Shown here: one piece after another, positions 7,934 to 16,710 of the stretch
Numbering within the stretch: the first letter of the stretch is position 1
Layout: each line of letters begins with the position of its first letter
Source of the DNA: an uncultured Psychrobacter sp.
GTDB taxonomy: Bacteria > Pseudomonadota > Gammaproteobacteria > Pseudomonadales > Moraxellaceae
NCBI GenBank assembly: GCA_947495055.1
Contig: CANLXO010000004.1
Coordinates: forward strand, 186,001 to 250,000
Direction: 5' to 3'
DNA length: 64,000 bases
The notes under the pieces: model-generated
Database searches by the model: none
The model's input: the letters and a program-made list of their open reading frames with translations, nothing else
Told to the model about the DNA's origin: nothing
Position numbers and translations under genes: made by a program

Positions 7934-10636
7934 TTAAGCGACTTCACCAGCTAAGAATTCTTTAGCAAAGCGCTGGAGCATACCGCCAGAGTTGTACATT
8001 TTTACCTCATCAGCCGTATCTAAGCGGCAGATAACGGGCGCTTTATCGACGCTGCCGTCTTTACGATGAATGACTAGCGTCATATCACCGCCAGCTGAGA
8101 CTTCACCTTCGATATCGAATACTTCTGTACCATCGATGTTTAGCGTATTGCGGTTGACGCCTTCTTTGAACTGAACGGGAAGGGCACCCATACCGACCAA
8201 GTTTTGGCGGTGAATACGTTCAAAATCTTCAGCCACGACGACTTCCACGCCAGCGAGACGTACGCCTTTAGCCGCCCAGTCACGGCTAGAGCCTTGACCG
8301 TAACCGTCACCTGCGATGATGATAAGCGGCTGCTCACGATTCATGTAGGTCTCGATCGCCTCCCACATCCGCATGACTTGCCCTTGCGGCTCGACTCGTG
8401 CGAGTGAGCCTTGGATGACGTTGCCGTCCTCATCACGTACCATCTCATTCAATAGCTTTGGATTAGCAAAAGTCGCACGCTGAGCAGTCAAGTGATCGCC
8501 GCGATGCGTGGCATAAGAGTTATAGTCCTCAGCAGGCAATCCCATGGTATCGAGATACTCGCCAGCAGCTGACTCACCCATAATGGCGTTCGATGGTGAC
8601 ATATGATCGGTAGTGATGTTGTCGCCCAAAACTGCCAATGGACGCAGACCTTTGAGCTTGTTCATCGCCGCCATTTTACCTTCCCAATACGGCGGACGGC
8701 GGATATAAGTACTCAGCTCGCGCCAGTCATACTGCGGGTCGGTAACTGATGACTCATTGCGACCCGCATCTGCTTTGGCTTCATCAAACATCGGGATATA
8801 GACTTCGTTAAATTGCTCAGGCTTCACCGCCGATTTTACAATAGCATCAACTTCCGCGTCATCGAACCAGATATCTTTTAGATAGATATCATTGCCGTCT
8901 TGGTCTTTACCGAGCGAGTCTTTTTCGATATCAAATCGAGTGTTACCCGCGATAGCGTAGGCGACAACGAGTGGCGGGGAGGCAAGGAACGCTTGCTTGG
9001 CGTAGGGATGAATACGACCATCAAAATTACGGTTACCCGAGAGTACTGCGGTACTAAACAGATCACGTTCGATGATTTCTTTTTCGATCTCTGGATCGAG
9101 CGCACCGCTCATGCCATTACATGTGGTACAGGCAAAGGCGACAACGTCGAAGCCGAGCTTTTGGAGTTCAGGGAGTAGTCCTGCTTCTTCTAAATACAGC
9201 TTAACGGTTTTTGATCCTGGAGCTAGTGAGGATTTTACCCAAGGCTTACGCACAAGGCCCTTTTCGACCGCGTTACGCGCAACGATACCAGCCGCGACCA
9301 TATTGCGAGGGTTTGAGGTGTTGGTACAGCTGGTGATAGCGGCGATAATGACCGCGCCATCTGGCATGAGACCATCTTTTGGTTCAGGCAACTTGTTACC
9401 TTCTCCATGAGCGATACCTTCCTTGACCAGATCAGTCGTCGAGACGCGAGCATGCGGACGTGACGGGCCTGCGATATTACGCACGACTTTGGATAAGTCA
9501 AAGCGTAAGATACGATCATATTCAGCATCAACCATGCCATCAGCCCACAGGCCGGTTTGCTTAGCATAGGCTTCCACAGTTTTGATCTGCTGCTCGGTAC
9601 GACCCGTTAGACGTAGATAATCAATCGTTTGCTCATCGATAGAGAACATTGCTGCGGTTGCACCATATTCTGGTGTCATATTTGAGATAGAAGCACGGTC
9701 GCCAACGGTAAGGTTACGCGCACCGTCACCGTAGAATTCTAGATAGGCGGATACAACGCCCTCATCTCGTAAGAATTCGGTCATGGCTAGGACTAAATCC
9801 GTACCCGTAATGCCTTCTTGTAATTTACCTGTCAACTCAACGCCAACGATATCTGGCAGACGCATGTAGGAGGGATTGCCTAGCATCACGCTCTCAGCTT
9901 CAAGCCCGCCCACACCGATAGAGATAACACCCAAGGCATCAACCATGGGTGTATGGCTATCAGTACCCACTAGGGTATCAGGGAAGGCAATGGCATCACC
10001 GTCTTGGTCGGCGACTACTTGTACCACGGGTGACATTTTTTCAAGATTAATCTGGTGCATGATGCCGTTACCGGGCGGCACGACGTTGACGTTATCAAAG
10101 GCATACTGACACCAGTTGATAAAGTGAAAACGGTCTTCGTTACGGCGCTCTTCGATAGCACGGTTTTTCTCAAAAGCGTCTTCTTCAAAGCCTGCGTGCT
10201 CAACAGCTAATGAGTGATCGACGATCAATTGCGTGGGCACGATTGGATTGACTTTGGATGGGTCACCGCCCTCAGCTGCGATAGCGTCACGCAAACCTGC
10301 CAAATCGACAAAGGCGGTCTGACCTAAGATATCATGACAGACGACGCGAGCAGGATACCAAGGAAAATCAACATCTTGCTTACGGTAAATATGCTGTGAC
10401 AAGGCTTCGGTTAAGTCCTCTGGTGGGCAGCGGCGTACTAAGTTTTCGCACAATACTTTTGAGCTAAAAGGTAGCTTGGCATAAGCACCTGGCTCAATAT
10501 CATTAACCGCTTGTTCGACATCAAAGTAATGCAAATCAGTACTGCTTTCATCTAAAGACGGCAACGGCTTTTTGTATTGCTCATTCATGGTTTGCGGATT
10601 AACTTGCGTTAAAGGCTGCTTGCTATCGGTGCTCAT
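7934..10636 (-). CDS. acnD: Fe/S-dependent 2-methylcitrate dehydratase AcnD
   Basis: 900 residues from the ATG at 10636, chosen because AAGGAAAG precedes it; a frame from 10681 would be 15 residues longer. It belongs to the aconitase A family. The three iron-sulfur ligands are visible as Cys437 in TSCTNTS and Cys503/Cys506 in ACTTCNG, and a swivel-domain GDGYGQGSSRDWAAKG segment lies in the C-terminal part. The enzyme dehydrates 2-methylcitrate and needs PrpF for the correct isomer. The position after prpC in a prp locus supports AcnD over housekeeping AcnA, though sequence alone could also fit aconitase A. A hairpin occupies the gap to prpC. Confidence 0.88.
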   Translation of the reverse strand: MSTDSKQPLTQVNPQTMNEQYKKPLPSLDESSTDLHYFDVEQAVNDIEPGAYAKLPFSSKVLCENLVRRCPPEDLTEALSQHIYRKQDVDFPWYPARVVCHDILGQTAFVDLAGLRDAIAAEGGDPSKVNPIVPTQLIVDHSLAVEHAGFEEDAFEKNRAIEERRNEDRFHFINWCQYAFDNVNVVPPGNGIMHQINLEKMSPVVQVVADQDGDAIAFPDTLVGTDSHTPMVDALGVISIGVGGLEAESVMLGNPSYMRLPDIVGVELTGKLQEGITGTDLVLAMTEFLRDEGVVSAYLEFYGDGARNLTVGDRASISNMTPEYGATAAMFSIDEQTIDYLRLTGRTEQQIKTVEAYAKQTGLWADGMVDAEYDRILRFDLSKVVRNIAGPSRPHARVSTTDLVKEGIAHGEGNKLPEPKDGLMPDGAVIIAAITSCTNTSNPRNMVAAGIVARNAVEKGLVRKPWVKSSLAPGSKTVKLYLEEAGLLPELQKLGFDVVAFACTTCNGMSGALDPEIEKEIIERDLFSTAVLSGNRNFDGRIHPYAKQAFLASPPLVVAYAIAGNTRFDIEKDSLGKDQDGNDIYLKDIWFDDAEVDAIVKSAVKPEQFNEVYIPMFDEAKADAGRNESSVTDPQYDWRELSTYIRRPPYWEGKMAAMNKLKGLRPLAVLGDNITTDHMSPSNAIMGESAAGEYLDTMGLPAEDYNSYATHRGDHLTAQRATFANPKLLNEMVRDEDGNVIQGSLARVEPQGQVMRMWEAIETYMNREQPLIIIAGDGYGQGSSRDWAAKGVRLAGVEVVVAEDFERIHRQNLVGMGALPVQFKEGVNRNTLNIDGTEVFDIEGEVSAGGDMTLVIHRKDGSVDKAPVICRLDTADEVKMYNSGGMLQRFAKEFLAGEVA

Positions 10637-10739
10637 GGCGTGCTTTCCTTTATAGGTGAGAAGGGGTAATTTATTTAGCAAAATTTATGGTTGATAATAA
10701 GTTTTGCTAAATAAACAGAAGTGATGAGTATATAAATTT

Positions 10740-10775
10740 AACGGCCAAGTCTGTAAACAAAGCGACTTGACCGTT
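10740..10775. other. Hairpin between prpC and acnD
   Basis: Arms AACGGCCAAGTC and GACTTGACCGTT pair over 12 bp with one mismatch (a G-U pair in the minus-strand RNA), around a 12-base loop. On the minus strand it comes 26 bp after the prpC stop and is followed by an A/T-rich but not pure T stretch. It may be a weak attenuator or a 3' stabilising hairpin that lowers acnD relative to prpBC. Confidence 0.6.
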
Positions 10776-10800
10776 AAGCGATAATTGCTAAAAAGACAGA

Positions 10801-11928
10801 TTAACGATTAGCAATATCTGGCACGTCTCTTGGCTCTTCACCGATATACTCCGCACTTGGGCGAATAATACGGTTGTTAGCGCGTTGTTCAAAGACGTGA
10901 GCGGCCCAACCTGTCAGACGTGAGCACACAAATATCGGCGTGAACAGTTTGGTTGGAATACCCATGAAGTTGTACGTTGAGGCATGGAAAAAGTCTGCAT
11001 TACAGAACAGTTTTTTCTCGCGCCACATCACTTCTTCACAGCGTACTGATACTGGATACAAGACCGTATCACCCACATCGTCGGCGAGTTTTTCAGCCCA
11101 CTTTTTGATGATGACGTTACGCGGATCAGACTCGCTATAGATCGCATGACCAAAGCCCATGATCTTGTCTTTACGCTCAAGCATCGCCATCATCTCTTCT
11201 TCGGCTTCATCAGGCGATTTAAAATCTTGAATCATATCCATCGCCGCTTCATTTGCGCCGCCATGCAAGTTACCACGTAAGGATCCGATAGCGCCGGTGA
11301 TACAAGAGTGGATATCAGAGAGGGTAGAGGCACATACGCGTGCGGTAAAGGTTGACGCATTGAACTCGTGCTCAGCGTACAAGATAAGTGAGACGTTCAT
11401 CACTTTGGTATGGAGCTCATTTGGCTTCTCACCTTTTAACAGATGCAAAAAGTGACCACCGATAGTGTCGTCATCCGTTTGGGTCTCGATACGCTCGTTA
11501 TCATGCGTGAAGCGATACCAGTAGTTGATGATAGATGGGAATACCGCGAGCATGCGATCGGTCTTGTCGTTCTCTTGCTCAAAGTCGGTTTCGGTCTCAA
11601 GATTACCCAGCATTGAGCAACCAGTACGCAGTACATCCATTGGATGAGCATCTGCTGGAATACGCTCTAATACGTCTTTAAGCGCTTGCGGTAGACCGCG
11701 CAGTGTTTTGAGCTTGGCTTGATAATCATCTAGCTCACTTTGAGTGGGTAGATTGCCATATAGTAGCAAGTATGCCACTTCTTCAAAGATACATTTCTCT
11801 GCCAAGTCTGACACATCATAACCACGATACGTCAGACCTGAGCCTGATTTACCAACGGTAGATAGTGAGGTTTTGCCTGCAACCTGACCGCGCAATCCTG
11901 CGCCTGAGAGTTCCTTTTTTGCTGCCAT
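10801..11928 (-). CDS. prpC: 2-methylcitrate synthase PrpC
   Basis: 375 residues, the short citrate-synthase-family type typical of methylcitrate synthases. It condenses propionyl-CoA with oxaloacetate. Visible motifs are GLRGQVAGKTSLSTV at the N-terminus, the GNLHGGANEAAM active-site segment, MGFGHAIYSESDPRN with the catalytic histidine, and the C-terminal NRIIRPSAEY. The ATG has AAAAGGAATG upstream. It lies 70 bp after prpB and is part of prpB-prpC-acnD. Confidence 0.94.
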   Translation of the reverse strand: MAAKKELSGAGLRGQVAGKTSLSTVGKSGSGLTYRGYDVSDLAEKCIFEEVAYLLLYGNLPTQSELDDYQAKLKTLRGLPQALKDVLERIPADAHPMDVLRTGCSMLGNLETETDFEQENDKTDRMLAVFPSIINYWYRFTHDNERIETQTDDDTIGGHFLHLLKGEKPNELHTKVMNVSLILYAEHEFNASTFTARVCASTLSDIHSCITGAIGSLRGNLHGGANEAAMDMIQDFKSPDEAEEEMMAMLERKDKIMGFGHAIYSESDPRNVIIKKWAEKLADDVGDTVLYPVSVRCEEVMWREKKLFCNADFFHASTYNFMGIPTKLFTPIFVCSRLTGWAAHVFEQRANNRIIRPSAEYIGEEPRDVPDIANR

Positions 11929-11998
11929 AATACATTCCTTTTTGGTGGCTTGGTGGTACAGTGAATTGACTTACTAACTTATGCTTACGAATGCTGTT

Positions 11999-12889
11999 TT
12001 ATTTGCTATCGGCAAATAATTTATCTAGCGTTTGCTCAAACTCATGATAGTTTAAGAAATCATATAACTCCATACGCGTTTGCATGGTATCGACGACTTT
12101 TTCTTGCGTGCCGTCATCGAGTAGATGCTGATAGACATTAAGCGCCGCTTTGTTCATCGCACGAAACGCAGATAGAGGGTAGAGCACCATATCGACACCC
12201 ACGCCATGAAGTTGCTCAGTGGTGTAGAGGTCAGTCTGTCCAAATTCTGTCATATTGGCAAGGACAGGGATGTCGAGTACGTCGGTAAATTTACGATACA
12301 TCTCGATATCGGTCAAGGCTTCGGCGAATATCATGTCCGCACCTGCCTCAGAGAATGCAACGGCGCGCTCAACAGCGGCATCTAAACCTTCAACAGATAG
12401 CGCGTCAGTACGAGCCATTACCACAAAATCAGGGTCTGTTTTGGCGTCAAGAGCCGCTTTTAGACGATCGACCATCTCTGAGATGCTGACGATTTCTTTA
12501 TTAGGACGATGACCACAGCGTTTTTGGGCGATTTGATCTTCGATATGCACCGCCGCCACGCCAGCTTTTTCCATTTTTTTGACACTCTGACTAATGTTAA
12601 AAGCGCCGCCCCAACCGGTGTCAATATCGACTAGTAACGGGGTATCTACGGCGTCAGTGATACGGCGCGCGTCTTCTAAGACATTATCAAGGCTCGTCAT
12701 ACCCAAATCTGGCAGACCAAAAGAGGCATTAGCAACGCCGCCGCCCGAGAGATATAAAGCTTTATGACCCACTTGAGTGGCCATCATCGCCGTATAAGCA
12801 TTGATAGTTCCGACAATTTGTAACGGTAAGTTATTATTGTTCTGCTCTTTCATAGCACTGCGAAAGCGTGCGCCAGCTGATGATGACAT
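11999..12889 (-). CDS. prpB: 2-methylisocitrate lyase PrpB
   Basis: 296 residues of the isocitrate lyase/PEP mutase superfamily. The catalytic KRCGH motif is at about residues 122-126 and metal-binding DIDTGWGG at about 88. It cleaves 2-methylisocitrate to pyruvate and succinate, the last step of the methylcitrate cycle. AAGGATACTATT precedes the ATG. It is the first gene of the operon; the promoter should lie in the A/T-rich region between 12890 and the upstream terminator. Confidence 0.94.
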   Translation of the reverse strand: MSSSAGARFRSAMKEQNNNNLPLQIVGTINAYTAMMATQVGHKALYLSGGGVANASFGLPDLGMTSLDNVLEDARRITDAVDTPLLVDIDTGWGGAFNISQSVKKMEKAGVAAVHIEDQIAQKRCGHRPNKEIVSISEMVDRLKAALDAKTDPDFVVMARTDALSVEGLDAAVERAVAFSEAGADMIFAEALTDIEMYRKFTDVLDIPVLANMTEFGQTDLYTTEQLHGVGVDMVLYPLSAFRAMNKAALNVYQHLLDDGTQEKVVDTMQTRMELYDFLNYHEFEQTLDKLFADSK

Positions 12890-13224
12890 AATAGTATCCT
12901 TGCGTAGAGGGTAGGCTTATGATTGCCCGAATTTAAAATAGAAATTGTAAAATGATTGAATCTTTATCGACTTAGAGTACACTTAATCACTGACATTGAA
13001 AAGTCTTAAAATTTTCTATTATTAAGTTAATAGTGAATTTAAGTGTAACCAAGCTAATAGTATGCAATTTATGGATGATGTTATCTATTTATTAGTACTT
13101 AGCTGCTTATAGTATTCATATTACCCAAAATAGATATGAGATATTTATGATTTATTTACATTTGGTTACATCTATCCTAATTTAACTGTTTTGATTTCAT
13201 AGTCGTTATGTATTTTTATAAACA
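12890..13224 (-). promoter_or_regulatory. A/T-rich region upstream of prpB with inverted repeat
   Basis: There is no convincing gene in this 335-bp stretch. It is bounded by the terminator of the upstream transporter and the prpB start, so it must hold the prpB promoter. An inverted repeat ACACTTAA (12979-12986) and TTAAGTGT (13039-13046), extended by flanking GT and CAC matches, is a candidate regulator site. I cannot assign -35/-10 boxes with confidence. Confidence 0.45.
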
Positions 13225-13263
13225 AAAAAGGTCTCACTATCGTCGTTAGTGAGACCTTTTTTA
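13225..13263 (-). terminator. Terminator after the NRAMP-like gene
   Basis: Perfect arms AAAAAAGGTCTCACTA and TAGTGAGACCTTTTTT form a 16-bp stem with a short loop, 30 bp beyond the transporter stop. The A and T tracts would let it work in both directions. Confidence 0.9.
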
Positions 13264-13292
13264 TCGATAAGCTCTGTTTTGACGTTATAAAT

Positions 13293-14564
13293 TTAGCCAA
13301 ATAAACCTGCTAAGTTGGCTAAGAATAACAGCGCAAAACCGCCTAAAAACAGCAAGCCTGCGATAGAGTAGGCGTTCATGCCAGCGGACATTTTTTTGTG
13401 GCCTTTTACTAGTGAGTAATTAAGCCAGCCAAAAATTGGCGCTGAGACAAAGGCGGATATCATCGCAAACTTGAGCATAGCGCCTAGTTGTCCGGTAAAG
13501 AAGGTAATGATAACCAGACCACCACCGATGGCGTAGGTTGTCCAAAAGGCGACCTGTTTTTTATTAATCTCGCTCTCGCCCTTCAGCAGACGCCAGCATT
13601 CAGCATTAGCGCGGCCATAGCCATCAGCGCAGGTAATCGTCGTGCCAAACATACACATAAAGGCGACAAAGGCGACGAGCAGACGCGACCATTCACCGAT
13701 AGTGGCGGTATACATGTTGATCAGCTGATTGATATAAGCGCCGCCAACCAGTTCAATCTCTTGCCCTGACCCATACTGGACAAACACGCCAAGCGATAAA
13801 AAGAACAGCGCCAAAATAGCCGAGACCAAAAAGCCGACGTTAAAGTCGAGCAGTCCTTGACGATAAGTGGTGTTATCTGCCTTTCTTTTGGCAGAGGTCC
13901 ACATCGAGGTGATAGCGGCAAACTCAAGCGGTGCTGGCATCCAGCCCATTAGCGCGACAATAAAGCCAAGTGTTGCCAAGTTCCAAGGCGAAGCGGCTAC
14001 AAAATCAGCGGTCATCACTGTAGGCTTGCCCGCCGCAATAGCGACGGCGGTAACCGTTGCTAGTGTCAGCGCAATCATAATCCATTTGGTCACGCCGTCT
14101 AATAGCTTGTAGTGTCCGGCGATCAAAAACACCCAGCAGACGACTACAATAATGAGCGATAACCCTATGGTTGAGAACCCCAAGGACGCAGGTAGCATAA
14201 AGCCAAGTATGACCGCTGCAATCAAAGATACTGCGCCTGTGCTAATGACTGCTGATAAGATAGAGAGAATAAAGTATACCCAGAGATAAGCCTTTGAGCG
14301 CTTGGCATAGCCTGCGATGAGACTCTCACCTGTGTCATAGACGTATTCGGTACCGAAGCGAAAAAACGGATATTTAAAGATATTGGCAAGGATAATCATA
14401 ATCGCCAGTTGCCAGCCATATATCGCGCCTGCCTGCGTCGATGATATGAGGTGTGAGCCGCCAATAGCCGCAGTCGCCATCAAGATACCTGGCCCAAAGA
14501 TTCGCCAGCTAAAGCCCTCGTTTTGCGGTGGATTTGCCGCGTTGTTTATGGATTGTGTGGTCAT
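13293..14564 (-). CDS. NRAMP-fold transporter lacking canonical metal ligands
   Basis: 423 residues with about 11 hydrophobic segments; the GPGILMATAAIGG start and the spacing of helices match the NRAMP (SLC11, LeuT fold) superfamily. In metal-transporting members helix 1 carries DPGN and helix 6 carries MPH. Here the equivalent places read GGSH (residues 35-38) and MPAP (about 208-211), so the aspartate, asparagine and histidine environment for Mn or Fe is missing. The substrate is therefore open. It lies upstream of prpB on the same strand but ends at a strong terminator. A LysR gene is directly upstream. Confidence 0.8.
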   Translation of the reverse strand: MTTQSINNAANPPQNEGFSWRIFGPGILMATAAIGGSHLISSTQAGAIYGWQLAIMIILANIFKYPFFRFGTEYVYDTGESLIAGYAKRSKAYLWVYFILSILSAVISTGAVSLIAAVILGFMLPASLGFSTIGLSLIIVVVCWVFLIAGHYKLLDGVTKWIMIALTLATVTAVAIAAGKPTVMTADFVAASPWNLATLGFIVALMGWMPAPLEFAAITSMWTSAKRKADNTTYRQGLLDFNVGFLVSAILALFFLSLGVFVQYGSGQEIELVGGAYINQLINMYTATIGEWSRLLVAFVAFMCMFGTTITCADGYGRANAECWRLLKGESEINKKQVAFWTTYAIGGGLVIITFFTGQLGAMLKFAMISAFVSAPIFGWLNYSLVKGHKKMSAGMNAYSIAGLLFLGGFALLFLANLAGLFG

Positions 14565-14683
14565 GTGTGCCTCAGATCGTCATACAAATATCAGCAGACT
14601 GTAGCATACCTATCAAGACGCAAGCTATGCAAAGTTTTGCCTTATTAGTAAACATCTGGGCATAGTTTATAATGAGGTCATAG

Positions 14684-14716
14684 TTTAGGTTGAACTTATA
14701 ATTTAGGTTGAGCTTA
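14684..14716. repeat. Two 15-bp direct repeats upstream of the NRAMP-like gene
   Basis: TTTAGGTTGAACTTA (14684-14698) and TTTAGGTTGAGCTTA (14702-14716) are spaced 18 bp start to start, between the LysR stop and the transporter start. They could be binding sites or a tandem duplication. Confidence 0.5.
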
Positions 14717-14726
14717 GTTATGCTAC

Positions 14727-15683
14727 TTATACAAACTGCTGACGACGGTAGGTAATACCGCGCTGCTCATACACCTCATAGATAGCAGCTAATAGATCAG
14801 GCGCTTTTGGGTGGACAACGTCTCTAAGAGTATGCAGATAGATAGGGGACGTGACGTTTTCGTGCATCAGCCGCTGATAGCTGATTTGCTCTGCACGTAC
14901 GGTTTGTAAGCTTGCAGGTACTAAAGTAATGCCTTCACCTGCTGCAACCAAGCTGAGCGCCACTTGTAGATCACTGACCTTGGTCGTCATCAGCGGCGTG
15001 ATCCCGTACTGCGCAAACAGATGCAAGAGTGGCTCAGTTATGGGCGCACTATCGTCTGCTACAGACTGCTCTATAGGCGCAGGTAGCGGCAGATGGGTTT
15101 GGTGATAAAGGATCAAGCGATTATTGACCAAATCTATTAAGCGCTGATCGCGGGTGTCGGCTAGGGGATGGCTTTTGGGCAGGGCCACCATATAGCGCTC
15201 ATGTCGCAGCAATATCTGCTGAATCCAAGGGTCTTGATGCGCAAAACGTCCCATACCGACATCGATATCCCCACTTTTGAGCGCCTCTATCTGCTGATAT
15301 GAGCTGATGTCCTTGAGATTGACCTCAATATCGGGATAACGCCATTTAAGGGCGGCGATAATCTCAGGTAGCAGCCCGTACAATACAGAGGGCACAAAAC
15401 CGATATTGAGCGCTTCGCTTGGCCCAGATAAACGCTGGGTCATACTGGTAATGGTCGCCATCTCTATGAGTAGCACGCTGATTTTGTCATAAAAAAACCG
15501 TCCAGACTCTGTCAGTTGTAGCGGCCGATGATAGCGGTCGATCAGCTCGACCCCTATGTCCGTCTCCAATTGCTTGAGCATACGACTAAGACTGGGCTGA
15601 GAGATACCTGTGGTACTCGCCGCCAAGCTAAAACTCTGACAATCAGCGATAGCGATAAAAGCGTTGAGCTGTTTGATATCCAT
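14727..15683 (-). CDS. LysR-type transcriptional regulator
   Basis: 318 residues from the ATG at 15683 (MDIKQLNAF), preceded by AAGAG; a GTG three codons earlier is less likely. The N-terminal winged helix-turn-helix (residues 1-60, with SFSLAASTTGISQPSLSRMLKQLE) is followed by an effector-binding domain of periplasmic-binding fold. It is on the same strand as the NRAMP-like gene, 162 bp away, and divergent from the 15811 gene. Possible targets are either of these or the prp operon; nothing in the sequence decides. Confidence 0.88.
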   Translation of the reverse strand: MDIKQLNAFIAIADCQSFSLAASTTGISQPSLSRMLKQLETDIGVELIDRYHRPLQLTESGRFFYDKISVLLIEMATITSMTQRLSGPSEALNIGFVPSVLYGLLPEIIAALKWRYPDIEVNLKDISSYQQIEALKSGDIDVGMGRFAHQDPWIQQILLRHERYMVALPKSHPLADTRDQRLIDLVNNRLILYHQTHLPLPAPIEQSVADDSAPITEPLLHLFAQYGITPLMTTKVSDLQVALSLVAAGEGITLVPASLQTVRAEQISYQRLMHENVTSPIYLHTLRDVVHPKAPDLLAAIYEVYEQRGITYRRQQFV

Positions 15684-15810
15684 GTGGTGCACTCTTAAGG
15701 TAGAAGTTGGAGCAAAAGACAGTAGGGCGCTAGCTTAGTTTGGGACGCTGGCATAGTTATTGCTTATTTGCTTAAGAAAGGATAAGCCTATCTAAATTCT
15801 AACAGTAAAA

Positions 15811-16584
15811 ATGCCGTGGTGCGCTATGAGTGATTTAAATAAGAACAATACCCAAGATATAAAGGTGTCAGATAATGTGGAGTCAGAATCTATTTATAGA
15901 GATTTAAATGAAGATGAGCTCAGTTTTTTTAGCGATAAATTTGAAAAAGAGCAACAAGCGCTTCATGCCAGTACCAATACTCCTGTGCATAATGAGACTC
16001 GTATCCACAATAACCGAGTATTAGATAGTCAAGACCAACCTGCAACTCTCGATATCAATGATAAAATATCGGCGCATCTAGCAAATAAAGCTCATAAAGA
16101 TAAAGAAAACAACAAAGTAGCGAAGAATAGCAAAACAAATAGTGATACCAAAAGTCTAGTTATGATTGGATTGATCGCCGCGCTGCTAATGAGTGCTACC
16201 GTAGCCGCCGCCATAGTCATCCTAAATATTACTGAAAAAACAGATATCATGAGTGTGTTCTCAGGCGACACCCTAACAGAAGAGGTCTCGCCCGTACCCA
16301 ACGATGAAGCGGTGATCATTGCTGAAAACGATGTAGATAACGAGTCAACCACAACCACTAACGACATAGAAGTTGAATCTACACCCGCACAGCCCGCTGA
16401 CCCGAGCTTGAATAATGCTACTCAAGCAGATGATCAGCCGCAGCCTGCACAGGTACCTAATGCTGCTGAAAACCAGAACACAACTCAAAATATGGTTCAA
16501 AACACAGATAAGAACACCCAGATGAGCCTTGAGGAGTTTATGCAAGAGTCTGAGGTCACCTTGTATCGCGATACTTCGCAATAA
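15811..16584 (+). CDS. Single-pass membrane protein of unknown function
   Basis: 257 residues. An acidic and Asn-rich N-terminal region of about 110 residues is followed by a basic stretch, one membrane helix (about residues 116-140, IGLIAALLMSATVAAAIVIL) and a low-complexity Thr/Asn/Pro/Gln C-terminal region. The charge distribution puts the N-terminus in the cytoplasm and the tail in the periplasm. No enzyme motif is visible. The start is uncertain: a second ATG five codons downstream (15826) is equally plausible and neither has a clear ribosome site. It ends at a two-way terminator. Confidence 0.7.
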   Translation: MPWCAMSDLNKNNTQDIKVSDNVESESIYRDLNEDELSFFSDKFEKEQQALHASTNTPVHNETRIHNNRVLDSQDQPATLDINDKISAHLANKAHKDKENNKVAKNSKTNSDTKSLVMIGLIAALLMSATVAAAIVILNITEKTDIMSVFSGDTLTEEVSPVPNDEAVIIAENDVDNESTTTTNDIEVESTPAQPADPSLNNATQADDQPQPAQVPNAAENQNTTQNMVQNTDKNTQMSLEEFMQESEVTLYRDTSQ

Positions 16585-16658
16585 AAATAAGGCTATCCAT
16601 TCTGTATCAGGCAGTTTTGATTGTTATTGTTTTTTTCCGCTGATATTTCAGACCATAA

Positions 16659-16690
16659 AAAAGCAGATACTAATCAAAGTACCTGCTTTT
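16659..16690. terminator. Bidirectional terminator, imperfect
   Basis: Arms AAAAGCAG and CTGCTTTT, with an inner TACT/AGTA pairing, lie between the convergent membrane protein and dehydrogenase genes. Confidence 0.75.
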
Positions 16691-16710
16691 CTTCAAATAG
16701 GATTGAACCT

